26,668 bases of DNA from Dehalococcoidales bacterium (GTDB taxonomy: Bacteria > Chloroflexota > Dehalococcoidia > Dehalococcoidales > Fen-1064): the NCBI GenBank assembly GCA_028712845.1, contig JAQTPO010000010.1, forward strand, positions 1 to 26,668. Direction: 5' to 3'. This document shows, piece after piece, positions 15,054-22,961 of this stretch. The translations under genes and the position numbers were made by a program. The notes under the pieces were generated by a model. That model saw only the letters and a list, made by a program, of their open reading frames with translations. It did no database searches and was not told the origin of the DNA. Positions within the stretch are counted from its first letter, which is position 1, and the number at the start of each line of letters is the position of its first letter.

Positions 15054-16205
15054 ATGGAATTTCTCGGGTACAGACGGAAAGATGGCAGGTTCGGCGTGCG
15101 GAATCACGTCCTGGTAATCTCTTCTGTTGCCTGTGCTAATGGAGTTGTGGATGCAATCGGCCGTGCTTTTCCGGATGTGGTGGCAGTTACTCACGGCTAC
15201 GGCTGTGGGTGTATGGGTGAGGATGTAAAAGTCCAGTCTCGCACTGTGTCCGGATTGGCGAATAACCCCAATGTGGGTGCAGTGTTAATCATCGGACTGG
15301 GTTGTGAAGGCCTGGTCCCGGAGCGTTTAGCTGGTTTGATAAAGGATAAACCTGTCGCCCTGCTGGTGATTCAGAAAGATGGCGGGAGTGCGGCGACTAC
15401 TGCCAAAGGAATAGAAATCGCCAGGAAGTTTCTGGGAGAGGTCAAGGTGCAGGAACGTATCCCTGTGCCGGTAAGCGAGCTTATAATCGGATTGGAGTGT
15501 GGCGGTTCGGATGCTTTCTCCGGTGTCACGGCGAATCCGGCGGTCGGCTCCGCCGCTGACAGGTTTGTGCGTGAAGGGAGTACTGCAATCCTGAGCGAAA
15601 CTACGGAAATGATTGGGACCGCCCATATCCTGAAGCGCCGTTGTGCTACCCCTGAACTGGGTGAGGCGATTGAAAGCCTGGTGAATGGACAGGAGAAAGC
15701 CATACGGGCGACTCTCGGGGAGCGCATCGGGTTGGTCATTGCCCCGGGAAATATGGATGGCGGGCTTTCTTCAATCACGGAGAAATCCCTCGGCTGTATT
15801 ACCAAGGGCGGCACTACTGCCATCAACGAAATCATCAAATATGCCGAGCGCCCGGCAAAACGGGGCTTGGTTGTTATGGATACCCCCGGCTATGACATAG
15901 ATTCTATGGCTGGATTAGCCGCAGGCGGCGCACAACTGATTCTCTTTACCACGGGACGCGGCTCACCGGCAGGTTTTCCGGCTATCCCGGTGGTAAAAGT
16001 CGCCAGTAATTCGGGCATCTACCGCAATATGCCCGGTGATATGGATGTCAACGCAGGTAAGATAATAGATGCCGGTAAGACTATCGATGAGATTGGACAG
16101 GAGATTTTCGAATTGTCGCTAAAGGTCGCTTCCGGACAGCTAAGTTGCGCGGAAATCAACCGCTCTCAACCTTTTAACTATCTGAAGCAGGGATTAACTT
16201 TCTGA
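15054..16205 (+). CDS. UxaA-family dehydratase/lyase, large catalytic subunit
   Basis: 383 residues, matching the C-terminal catalytic part of UxaA/GarD and the SuyB subunit. Conserved stretches include FLGYRRKDGRFGVRNHVLVI near the start, HGYGCGCMGED, IGLGCEG, ECGGSDAFSGVTANPAVG and, late in the protein, PVVKVASN. The Cys-rich positions are those linked to metal binding in this family. GGAGG precedes the ATG. With the small subunit at 14734 it forms a two-gene unit that eliminates water or sulfite from a 2-hydroxy acid. Nearby acyl-CoA genes suggest the product is fed to CoA-linked degradation, but a separate promoter follows at 16212. Confidence 0.85.
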   Translation: MEFLGYRRKDGRFGVRNHVLVISSVACANGVVDAIGRAFPDVVAVTHGYGCGCMGEDVKVQSRTVSGLANNPNVGAVLIIGLGCEGLVPERLAGLIKDKPVALLVIQKDGGSAATTAKGIEIARKFLGEVKVQERIPVPVSELIIGLECGGSDAFSGVTANPAVGSAADRFVREGSTAILSETTEMIGTAHILKRRCATPELGEAIESLVNGQEKAIRATLGERIGLVIAPGNMDGGLSSITEKSLGCITKGGTTAINEIIKYAERPAKRGLVVMDTPGYDIDSMAGLAAGGAQLILFTTGRGSPAGFPAIPVVKVASNSGIYRNMPGDMDVNAGKIIDAGKTIDEIGQEIFELSLKVASGQLSCAEINRSQPFNYLKQGLTF

Positions 16206-16211
16206 TACGAG

Positions 16212-16240
16212 TTGACAAATTGAAGGTTTATCTCTAAACT
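16212..16240 (+). promoter_or_regulatory. Strong sigma-70-like promoter before the MaoC pair
   Basis: Consensus TTGACA (16212-16217), exact 17-base spacer, TAAACT (16235-16240). The predicted start near 16247 gives a leader of about 66 bases with loose arms CCTGAA/TTCAGG and a ribosome site GGAGGT just before the ATG at 16313. Confidence 0.65.
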
Positions 16241-16312
16241 GAAACCCTGAAATCAGCCCTGGAATCGTTCAGGACTTGCATCGGACTTAATAAAATCTGG
16301 AGGTAAGCGGAT

Positions 16313-16717
16313 ATGGTCGAAAAGTCGCTATTCGACACTCAGGAAATTGGTACGGACCTGGGGACGTGGGAAATTCCCCTGGACGAAAAAGCGGTCAGAG
16401 AAAGAGCTGCTCAAATGCAATGGCAGATTACGGAGCTAATCGATAGATTGCATATGGCTCCGCCCGGTATGACATTTGATTCCCATTCGAAGATGAAATT
16501 CGCGAAATTTCCTAACATGAAGGCGGCTATCTGGGCAAAGAGCGAGCATGAATTTCTGAAACCGCTGAAGATTGGCGGTAAAGCGTTCGTCCGCGGGAAG
16601 ATTGCCGACAAATATATCAAACGAGGCAGAAATTATATCGTCACCGAGTTTGAGACTTTTGATGAAAATGGCGAAGTGCTGATAAGGAGCCGGGAGACCG
16701 GCATAAACGTCGAATAA
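16313..16717 (+). CDS. MaoC-like hot-dog protein A (FAS1-like dehydratase half)
   Basis: 134 residues, recognisable as the non-catalytic N-terminal hot-dog half of two-part MaoC-type hydratases. The stretch EHEFLKPLKIGGKAFVRGKIADKYIKRGR, seen in pieces at about 79-107, is the usual substrate-tunnel strand pattern. It has no Asp/His catalytic motif. The second hot-dog gene begins 11 bp later, so the two probably pair as in HadAB-like enzymes that hydrate enoyl-CoA or dehydrate 3-hydroxyacyl-CoA. A ribosome site GGAGGT is placed well before the ATG. Confidence 0.75.
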   Translation: MVEKSLFDTQEIGTDLGTWEIPLDEKAVRERAAQMQWQITELIDRLHMAPPGMTFDSHSKMKFAKFPNMKAAIWAKSEHEFLKPLKIGGKAFVRGKIADKYIKRGRNYIVTEFETFDENGEVLIRSRETGINVE

Positions 16718-16728
16718 GGAGAAAACAA

Positions 16729-17130
16729 ATGGCAGAGACATTAAAAACTGCGGTTATAGGTGAAGAGATTCCAAGCTTAACGAGAAAGGCTTATTCGTAT
16801 ATTGACCCGCAAGCACGTAACCCTATCCATACCGATGATTTTGCACGCGAACACGGCATGCGCGGCGCCCTGGTTGCCGGCTTTTTCCTGCTTGGTTATG
16901 TGATGGAAGCGCTTTACGGTTACTTCGGCGAAAAATGGCTAAGTCATGGGAAGATAAAGGTGTCTTACATCGGCGGCGGAACGGTTAACGGCGATACGGT
17001 AGTAACGCACGGTATTGTTAAATCAGTGGAGAAAGAAGCCATAGGTGACAGGGTAACACTTGAAGTCTGGCTAGACAATCAGACCACCGGGAACAAGACT
17101 GTGGTCGGTGAGGCAAGCTGTATATTGTAG
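16729..17130 (+). CDS. MaoC-like hot-dog protein B (enoyl-CoA hydratase half)
   Basis: 133 residues, hot-dog fold of the MaoC hydratase family, with NPIHTDDFAREHGMRG followed by ALVAGFFLLGY. In R-specific hydratases the catalytic motif is SGDxNPxH; here it reads DPQARNPIH, so the His is kept (about residue 34) but Ala replaces the Asp five residues before it. The partner at 16313 does not supply that Asp in an obvious place. The pair may therefore use another acid, bind acyl-CoA without hydrating it, or perform a different reaction. AAGGAG precedes the ATG. Annotated function: probable acyl dehydratase, substrate unknown. Confidence 0.78.
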   Translation: MAETLKTAVIGEEIPSLTRKAYSYIDPQARNPIHTDDFAREHGMRGALVAGFFLLGYVMEALYGYFGEKWLSHGKIKVSYIGGGTVNGDTVVTHGIVKSVEKEAIGDRVTLEVWLDNQTTGNKTVVGEASCIL

Positions 17131-17260
17131 CGCGGTCGGGTCACATAGTACATAAACGGCAGGCATTGTTCTAATAATACTGTTTGTCTCTAACTGTTTG
17201 CGCTATTGCAGACACAATGGAATAACTTTCTAAAATCAAACAGAACCGGGGAGAAAATGA

Positions 17261-18478
17261 ATGAGCTTTGCTCTTGAAGGCATTAAAATTGTGGAAACAG
17301 CCACTGCCCTTGCGGGTCCAATGGCGAGTCGATTGATTGCTGATTTAGGTGCGGAGGTAATCAAGATTGAACATCCGGTAACCGGTAATAATGACCGGGC
17401 TCAAGATGCAATTGCTGTGGGCGGAAGACGCATTGCCTCTAATATCGAATACATGGCTGAAAATCAAAACAGGAATAAAAGAGGCATGACAATTGACCTT
17501 TCCAAGGAGGCGGGCAAGCAAATCATCCTGAAATTACTGGGAAAAGCTGACGTTTTCGTATCGAGTTACCGCCAACGTGAACTGAAGAAATTCGGTCTGG
17601 AGTATGAAACACTGAGTCAATTAAACCCCCGTATAATCTGCGCCAATCTCTCCGGTTACGGCACGAAAGGTCCTGATAAAGACGCTCCGGGTTATGAAAC
17701 AACAAGTTACTTTTCCAGAACGGGGATGATGCATGTGCTGCAGGAGCCCGGTGCTCCACCTCTCAATACACCTCTGGGTCTAGGGGACAATGTAGCAGGG
17801 CTTTGCCTGGCTTATGCGATAATGTCGGCGCTGTACATACGCGAGAGAACAGGTGTAGGCCAGGAGGTAAATACCTCTCTTTTCAGCACCGGTATTTTTG
17901 CCATCTCTGTGGATATCGCCGGCGCGCTTGTCACCGGGCAGGACCGCCGACCATCCGGGCGGGAGGATGTCGTCAATACCCTGCTCCAGTTCTACCAGAC
18001 GAAGGATGGCAGGTGGCTGCGCTTGGGAGTAGCGAAGCCTGACCTTTACTGGTCAAGAATCTGTAAAGCCATTGGACGGGAAGGTTTAGAGCATGACCCC
18101 CGGTTCGAATCTTTTGAACCGAGGATAAAAAATCACGTTGCTTTATTCCATATCATAGAGGAAGAATTCTTGAGTAAAACATTAGAGGAGTGGAAGAGAC
18201 GCCTCGATGAGGCGGGGATACCATGGGGTCCGATACAGAGTCTGCCGGAGGTAATAAACGACCCTCAAGCCAGAGCGAATGACCTGTTTGTTCCTTTTGC
18301 CCATCCCGCATATGGGAACATAGAGGTGGTGGCTAACCCGGCGAAATTCAGCCGGACTCCGACAGTTGTGACTAAACCCGCGCCGCTCTTCAACCAGCAT
18401 ACCGAGGCAATTCTTAAGGAATACGGCTACACAAGGAAAGAAATCGCACAATTCAGAGAGCAGGGTGTAATCGCCTGA
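17261..18478 (+). CDS. Family III CoA-transferase (CaiB/BaiF type)
   Basis: 405 residues, full length. Typical elements are VETATALAGPMASRLIADLGAEVIKIE (pieces within about 11-35), LSGYG followed by KGP, and the GVGQEVNTSL helix. It moves CoA between organic acids through an aspartyl-CoA intermediate. In most members that Asp lies in PGYD; here the motif is PGYETTSY, with Glu146 at that place. Some subfamilies may tolerate this; activity is not certain. It sits 130 bp after the MaoC pair; a weak promoter TTGCGC-N17-AATAAC lies in that spacer. GGGGAG precedes the ATG. The gene probably activates an acid for the surrounding acyl-CoA enzymes. Confidence 0.88.
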   Translation: MSFALEGIKIVETATALAGPMASRLIADLGAEVIKIEHPVTGNNDRAQDAIAVGGRRIASNIEYMAENQNRNKRGMTIDLSKEAGKQIILKLLGKADVFVSSYRQRELKKFGLEYETLSQLNPRIICANLSGYGTKGPDKDAPGYETTSYFSRTGMMHVLQEPGAPPLNTPLGLGDNVAGLCLAYAIMSALYIRERTGVGQEVNTSLFSTGIFAISVDIAGALVTGQDRRPSGREDVVNTLLQFYQTKDGRWLRLGVAKPDLYWSRICKAIGREGLEHDPRFESFEPRIKNHVALFHIIEEEFLSKTLEEWKRRLDEAGIPWGPIQSLPEVINDPQARANDLFVPFAHPAYGNIEVVANPAKFSRTPTVVTKPAPLFNQHTEAILKEYGYTRKEIAQFREQGVIA

Positions 18479-18513
18479 TACAGGATGCCGTTTGTTTATC
18501 AGAAGGCGTTAAT

Positions 18514-18699
18514 TTAATTCTGATGGCCATATTTGGGGTCAAGCAATTCCGGCGCATCAACTTCCAACGGCTCGGTTTGTGTATGGCAATATAGCTGATT
18601 CGAAGGGTCAGCAATCATCGTATTCGGCACGACGAGTAGTGGCCCGTAATGTATTATCAAAGCAGAATAGAATATCCAGTTGTGTTCATTGTATTTCAC
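18514..18699 (-). CDS. Small hypothetical protein, 61 residues
   Basis: Not recognised. A minus-strand frame from GTG 18699 (with AGGGG about 9 bases upstream) to a TAA at 18514. The product starts MKYNEHNWIFYSALIIHYG, continues with a hydrophobic stretch to about residue 25, and ends in a polar tail with paired acidic/Pro residues (EPLEVDAPELLDPKYG). The composition is protein-like and low in rare codons, unlike a chance frame. An in-frame stop lies five codons upstream of the GTG. It converges on the CoA-transferase with a 35-bp gap. It may be a real small gene or a fragment of a longer lost one. Confidence 0.35.
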   Translation of the reverse strand: MKYNEHNWIFYSALIIHYGPLLVVPNTMIADPSNQLYCHTQTEPLEVDAPELLDPKYGHQN

Positions 18700-18728
18700 T
18701 GTTTGATGCCCCTAATCCCGACACTTCA

Positions 18729-18784
18729 AGGGTGCACAGGTACCCTCGCCTGTGAGCGACTGCCCTTATTCATCAATATAAGGG
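18729..18784. repeat. Cluster of overlapping inverted repeats
   Basis: AGGGT/ACCCT (18729-18746) and CACAGG/CCTGTG (18735-18754) overlap and exclude each other. A separate hairpin, CCCTTAT-N8-ATAAGGG, lies at 18763-18784. They are between the small minus-strand frame and the aminotransferase promoter region. Their role is unclear. Confidence 0.4.
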
Positions 18785-18825
18785 TATAAAGTTACAAATC
18801 GGTAAATTATTTATTCCTGAAACAA

Positions 18826-18853
18826 TTACAAAACGGTTACCATTTGGTTACAA
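18826..18853 (+). promoter_or_regulatory. Triple direct repeat with 11-bp period upstream of the aminotransferase
   Basis: TTACAA (18826), TTACCA (18837) and TTACAA (18848), with GGTTAC shared by the last two. The 11-bp period is that of OmpR/PhoB-family binding sites, but the hexamer differs from the Pho boxes in this window (TTAACA-like). A plausible promoter nearer the gene is TTTATT (18938-18943), 17 bases, GATAAT (18961-18966). The remaining spacer (18852-18937) is AT-rich with no gene seen. Confidence 0.45.
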
Positions 18854-19003
18854 TTCTTGTGAATATTTTAATCAATAATCTGTCTAAATGGTCACATTCA
18901 CCGGGTATTGTGCTGGCGATATTTCCCAAATTATTTCTTTATTAGTTAGTTGCTCTATGGGATAATTAGGGTTACGAAACGAGAGAATTGAGGGAGTCTA
19001 ACT

Positions 19004-20314
19004 ATGGCAATGCTGAATCCGCAGGCAGAAGAACTTAACCGTATCATCAAAACTCAAAGCGCAACCGTGTACGAATTGCTATCAAAAAAAGGGAAAGCCA
19101 TTTATTTCCCCAGGAAAGGAATCCTGGCTCAGGGAATGGCTGCCAAAGACAAAGAAATTAATGCCACTATAGGCACGGCTTACGAAGATGATGGCAGTCC
19201 TATGATTTTACCCAGTGTTGCCCGCCATATTGAAATAGATAGTAAGGAAGCCTTTCCCTATGCCCCGAGTGAAGGAAGCAAGCCCCTGAGAGAGAAATGG
19301 AAAGCGCTGATGATGAAGAAAAATCCTTCACTCGGCACGAAAGAATTCAGTTTGCCGGTAATCACTTGCGGAGTCACTCATGGTTTAAGCATGGTGGGTT
19401 ATATGTTTGCCGAAGAAACGGATGATATTATCATTGCTGACCTTTACTGGGAAAACTATGACCTGGTATTCACCAGCGGATACGGAGCAGGCTTAAAATT
19501 CTTTAATTTCTTCAAAGGCAAATTGTTCGATATCGATTCGTTCAGGGAAACAGTCAATGCCGAACCGAAAGGAAAGAAAATCGTGCTTTTGAATTTCCCC
19601 AACAATCCCTCCGGCTATGCCCCCACGAAAGAGGCGGCGTATCAGATAATTAACGTCCTGAAAGAAGCGGCAGAAGCCGGCAATAAACTGGCGGTCATTC
19701 TGGATGACTCTTACTTCGGGCTTGACTTTGAAGAGGGCATTTTTACTGAATCCCTGTTCTCGCAGCTGGCGCATGCGCACGAGAATCTGCTGGCAATAAA
19801 AATGGATGGTATTACCAAAGAAGAGTATGCCTGGGGTTTTCGTGTGGGGTTCGTAACCTACGGCATCAAAAATGGCGGCGTTGAATTGTACAAAGCTCTG
19901 GAAGATAAAACCGCGGGAGCCGTAAGGGGGAATATTTCCAATGCCCCGCATCTGTCTCAGTCCCTCCTGCTACACGCATTGCAGTCTGAAACTCACGAGA
20001 AAGAAAAAGAGAGAAACAAGGCAAAATTGAAGGAGCGGTATCTGAAAGTCAAAGAAACCATTAAAGCGCATAAAGAATACGAGCAGTATTTTGAGGCATT
20101 GCCTTTTAACTCCGGTTATTTTATGTGTGTCAGATTGAAAAATCTGGATACGGATAAGGTCTGGGATTTGTTATTGAAGAAATACAGCACCGGCGTGATT
20201 TGTTACAGCGAGAAGAATTTGCTCAGAATCGCTTTTGCTTCGACACCGCTGGATAAGATAGAGAAATTATTCGATAACATTTATGCCGCCTGTAAAGATT
20301 GCGCTTCCGCCTGA
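19004..20314 (+). CDS. PLP-dependent aminotransferase, class I/II (fold type I)
   Basis: 436 residues. PLP-binding features in order: NFPNNPSGYAPT (Asn that contacts the cofactor, about 202), VILDDSYFGLDF (Asp and Tyr), and the Schiff-base Lys in MDGITKEEYAWGFRVGF (about residue 272). A late NLLRIAFAS carries the carboxylate-binding Arg. It transfers an amino group between an amino acid and a 2-oxo acid; the substrate is not evident. An unusual N-terminus of about 60 residues (KGKAIYFPRKGILAQG) precedes the usual domain. GAGGGAG lies before the ATG. It is a stand-alone unit with its own upstream region and precedes the acyl-CoA dehydrogenase pair, which has a separate promoter. Confidence 0.87.
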   Translation: MAMLNPQAEELNRIIKTQSATVYELLSKKGKAIYFPRKGILAQGMAAKDKEINATIGTAYEDDGSPMILPSVARHIEIDSKEAFPYAPSEGSKPLREKWKALMMKKNPSLGTKEFSLPVITCGVTHGLSMVGYMFAEETDDIIIADLYWENYDLVFTSGYGAGLKFFNFFKGKLFDIDSFRETVNAEPKGKKIVLLNFPNNPSGYAPTKEAAYQIINVLKEAAEAGNKLAVILDDSYFGLDFEEGIFTESLFSQLAHAHENLLAIKMDGITKEEYAWGFRVGFVTYGIKNGGVELYKALEDKTAGAVRGNISNAPHLSQSLLLHALQSETHEKEKERNKAKLKERYLKVKETIKAHKEYEQYFEALPFNSGYFMCVRLKNLDTDKVWDLLLKKYSTGVICYSEKNLLRIAFASTPLDKIEKLFDNIYAACKDCASA

Positions 20315-20346
20315 GGATAATTATCAGGCTTGCGGACAGTGTATAT

Positions 20347-20376
20347 TTGACAATCTTCTATTGACCTAGTTATATT
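20347..20376 (+). promoter_or_regulatory. Promoter of the acyl-CoA dehydrogenase pair
   Basis: TTGACA (20347-20352) with TTATAT after 17 bases or TATATT after 18 (20371-20376). The predicted start near 20383 leaves a short leader with a strong AAAGGAGG ribosome site before ATG 20425. Confidence 0.6.
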
Positions 20377-20424
20377 ACTTGCTGTGCTTTACAAGTATCT
20401 GGATAAGTAAAAGGAGGAAAGGAC

Positions 20425-21642
20425 ATGGATTTTGAATTTCATTTTAATAAAGAGCTGGAAGACTTCCGCCGGGAAGTGCGGAATTTTATAGAGGAAAATG
20501 CCTATAAAGAGCGGACGGTCCCGACCGACCGCCTGAAAATGACTCCAGAGATGTACCGGAGAGGCCGTGAGTTGCAACGCAAAGCAGGCGCTAAAGGTTG
20601 GTTTGCTCCGGCGTATCCTAAGGAATATGGTGGAGGCGGTCTGGATATTGAAAAGTGTGTCATCCTTGCCCAGGAATTTGAGAATATAAAAGAAGAAGGA
20701 CGCTGGCCTGCTCTTTATACCGAAATCTCCGGAATCTATACAGGAGGAATCTGGGCACACGGTACAGAGGAACAGAAAAGGCGGTTCATGCCAAAGATAC
20801 TAACGGCAGAATGGGAAGGTTGGCAGTGTTTCACCGAACCTGAAGCCGGAAGCGATGAGGCTTCGATGCAGAGCACGGCAGTCCGTGATGGTGATGTCTA
20901 TGTAATCAATGGCACCAAACTCTACGTGGGTCACAATATCCCTCCGGTTCTTCCCGAATATCTCTACTGGCCGGCGATTACCGACCCTAAAGCTCCGCGT
21001 CACCAGAATCTTAGTGCATTCTTCATACCGGCAGACCTGCCGGGTATTCAGTATGAGCCGTTAGACCTGACAGCTTCCGATGTGTGTCACAAATGGCAGG
21101 TAATCTGTAAAGATGTACGCTGTCCCACCGACCGTCTTATCGGGGAAATAAACAAGGGGTGGATGGTAACACAGGCGACCCTGGCATTAGAACATGGCGG
21201 CGGTGGCGCTGTCGTGCCTCCAAAAGGGATAGTGTTAAAGATGATTGAATATTGTAAGAAAACAAAGCATAACGGACAACCCCTCAGCAAAGACCCCATA
21301 ATCCAGGATATCCTGGTTCAGCTTTACATTGAGTACAATGCGGGGCGACTCTGGGGTCTGCGCAATTTCGCCATGTCTCAGGGGCAAATACCGACGGTCC
21401 CGTACACGGGGACGCAGACATCCCTGCAGGGAAAACGCTTTGCACCCCAGTTAGGGAAAGCGCTTCTGGATATACTGGGGACTTACGGCCTGATTTATGA
21501 CCCGGAAGTCCGGGTGATAGAAGGAGAGGTGGAGCAGGAGATTCTCGCAGGTGATATTACACATCCCGGCGGTACCCCGGAAGTTCAGCAAATCATCATG
21601 GCTCGCGCCCTGGGTTTGGGACGAGGTCGTAAAGCTAAATAG
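20425..21642 (+). CDS. Acyl-CoA dehydrogenase family protein, first of a pair
   Basis: 405 residues, oxidises acyl-CoA to enoyl-CoA using FAD. Features include WFAPAYPKEYGGGG near residue 60, the FAD-contact motif CFTEPEAGSDEASMQ (about 132-146), INGTKLYVG, and a C-terminal GGTPEVQQIIMARALGLGRG. The usual C-terminal YEGT motif, which holds the catalytic Glu of medium-chain enzymes, is HPGGT here, so that Glu is absent. A Glu in TLALEHGGGG (about residue 255) lies near the alternative site used by isovaleryl- and long-chain-type enzymes. The second dehydrogenase gene starts 53 bp downstream. Two adjacent, unlike dehydrogenases suggest a heteromeric (alpha2-beta2) enzyme. Confidence 0.9.
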   Translation: MDFEFHFNKELEDFRREVRNFIEENAYKERTVPTDRLKMTPEMYRRGRELQRKAGAKGWFAPAYPKEYGGGGLDIEKCVILAQEFENIKEEGRWPALYTEISGIYTGGIWAHGTEEQKRRFMPKILTAEWEGWQCFTEPEAGSDEASMQSTAVRDGDVYVINGTKLYVGHNIPPVLPEYLYWPAITDPKAPRHQNLSAFFIPADLPGIQYEPLDLTASDVCHKWQVICKDVRCPTDRLIGEINKGWMVTQATLALEHGGGGAVVPPKGIVLKMIEYCKKTKHNGQPLSKDPIIQDILVQLYIEYNAGRLWGLRNFAMSQGQIPTVPYTGTQTSLQGKRFAPQLGKALLDILGTYGLIYDPEVRVIEGEVEQEILAGDITHPGGTPEVQQIIMARALGLGRGRKAK

Positions 21643-21695
21643 TAAACTGCCGGGAAAGATGTAGAAAAAAGCAGGAAAAAGAGGAGGATAATTAA

Positions 21696-22838
21696 ATGGA
21701 TTTGTCATTTACCGCAGAGCAGAAGAAATTACAGGAATCGGCTCGCGATTTTCTGAAACGGGAATGCCCGTGGACGTTGATAAAAGAACTGGATGATAGT
21801 GAGAGCGGATTTTCCACAGAACTGTGGGGAAAAATCACCGGTTTAGGTTGGGGGGGGATGCCTATTCCCGCAGCATACGGAGGCAGCGGTAAAGGCGTGA
21901 CAGAGATGGGTCTCCTTGGCGAAGAGATGGGGAAAGCGCTTTTCCCTGACGCCTGGTTTTCGTCAGCCGTATTGTGCGGTTCGATAATCAGTGGAATGGG
22001 GACCGAAAAACAAAAACAGGCACTACTCCCGGAGATAGCATCCGGGAAAAAGATATATACCCTCGCTTTTACCGAACCGGATTATGGCTGGGATCCCGAA
22101 TCTATCCAGCTTTCAGCGAAGGCAAAAGGCAAAGGTTTTGTCCTGAATGGGACGAAACGCTTTGTTTATGATGTCCAGATTGCCGACCAGATTATCTGTG
22201 TCGCCCGTACCCGTAAGAGTGAAAGTCCTGAAAATGGGATTACTCTATTCCTGGTGGATAAAAATGCCAAGGGATTATCTTGCCGTAACCTATCGGGCAC
22301 TACCGGGTCTAAATTGAATGAACTGACTTTTAACGCCGTTGAAGTCCCCGAGTCCAATATCATCGGAGCAAGGGATAACGCTTGGGTGAGCCTGCATAAG
22401 TCATTGAACAGGGCTACGGTAGTTCTCTGTGCTTATATGGTCGGTGGTTGTCAGTATTTACTGGAAATGACCACGGAATTTGCGCAGAACAGGGTGCAGT
22501 TCGGTCAGCCGATTGGAGCTTTCCAGTGGGTGCAGGGCTACGTAATCGGCCAGGCAAACAATCTGGAGAGAGCTCGCTGGTTTACCTATGAAGCAATGTG
22601 GAAACTGGACGCTGGCAAGCCTCAACAGGAACAGGATGAAGCCGTATCACTGGCAAAAGCTGTTGCCAGCCAGGCTTTCCATGATTCTGCTCATCTCGCT
22701 CATGAGGTTTGCGCCGGGAAAGGAATACAGAAGGGATTTCCTCTTTACCTGTATAGCCAGAAAGCCAAGAGCTTATACTCTTATCTGGGAGACCCCTATC
22801 ACCACCGGAAGCATGTATCTGGGTTGTTGAACCTGTAA
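21696..22838 (+). CDS. Acyl-CoA dehydrogenase family protein, second of a pair
   Basis: 380 residues with N-terminal helical domain, GWGGMPIPAAYGGSG, a degenerate FAD-contact segment (LAFTEPDYGWDPESIQ where active forms have TExxxGSD), and the helix NRVQFGQPIGAFQWVQ. The C-terminus reads YSYLGDPYHHRKHVSGLL, lacking YEGT. This is the pattern of partner subunits in heteromeric dehydrogenases such as those acting on steroid side chains. The FAD site is probably shared with the protein at 20425. GAGGAT precedes the ATG. It is the last plus-strand gene and converges on the transaldolase across a hairpin. Confidence 0.88.
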   Translation: MDLSFTAEQKKLQESARDFLKRECPWTLIKELDDSESGFSTELWGKITGLGWGGMPIPAAYGGSGKGVTEMGLLGEEMGKALFPDAWFSSAVLCGSIISGMGTEKQKQALLPEIASGKKIYTLAFTEPDYGWDPESIQLSAKAKGKGFVLNGTKRFVYDVQIADQIICVARTRKSESPENGITLFLVDKNAKGLSCRNLSGTTGSKLNELTFNAVEVPESNIIGARDNAWVSLHKSLNRATVVLCAYMVGGCQYLLEMTTEFAQNRVQFGQPIGAFQWVQGYVIGQANNLERARWFTYEAMWKLDAGKPQQEQDEAVSLAKAVASQAFHDSAHLAHEVCAGKGIQKGFPLYLYSQKAKSLYSYLGDPYHHRKHVSGLLNL

Positions 22839-22907
22839 ATAAATCTCTACCGTGAGGAAGCGGCGGAGATTAAATCCGGAATTGATTAGCAAGGGATACA
22901 TCTTTTT

Positions 22908-22936
22908 CTGAGCGATACTGCTAAAGTATCGCTCAG
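22908..22936. terminator. Hairpin between convergent genes
   Basis: CTGAGCGATACT (22908-22919), a 5-base loop and AGTATCGCTCAG (22925-22936) form a perfect 12-bp stem. Neither side is followed by a clear T-run (the TTTTT is on the plus-strand upstream side), so it is a likely but imperfect terminator for the plus-strand dehydrogenases and the minus-strand heptose operon. Confidence 0.5.
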
Positions 22937-22961
22937 ATTGTGTATGCAGGTGTTTGGGGAG

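Noticed and set aside
22908..22936. Hairpin considered as a strong intrinsic terminator
   Set aside because: No T-run follows on the expected sides, so only moderate confidence is kept.
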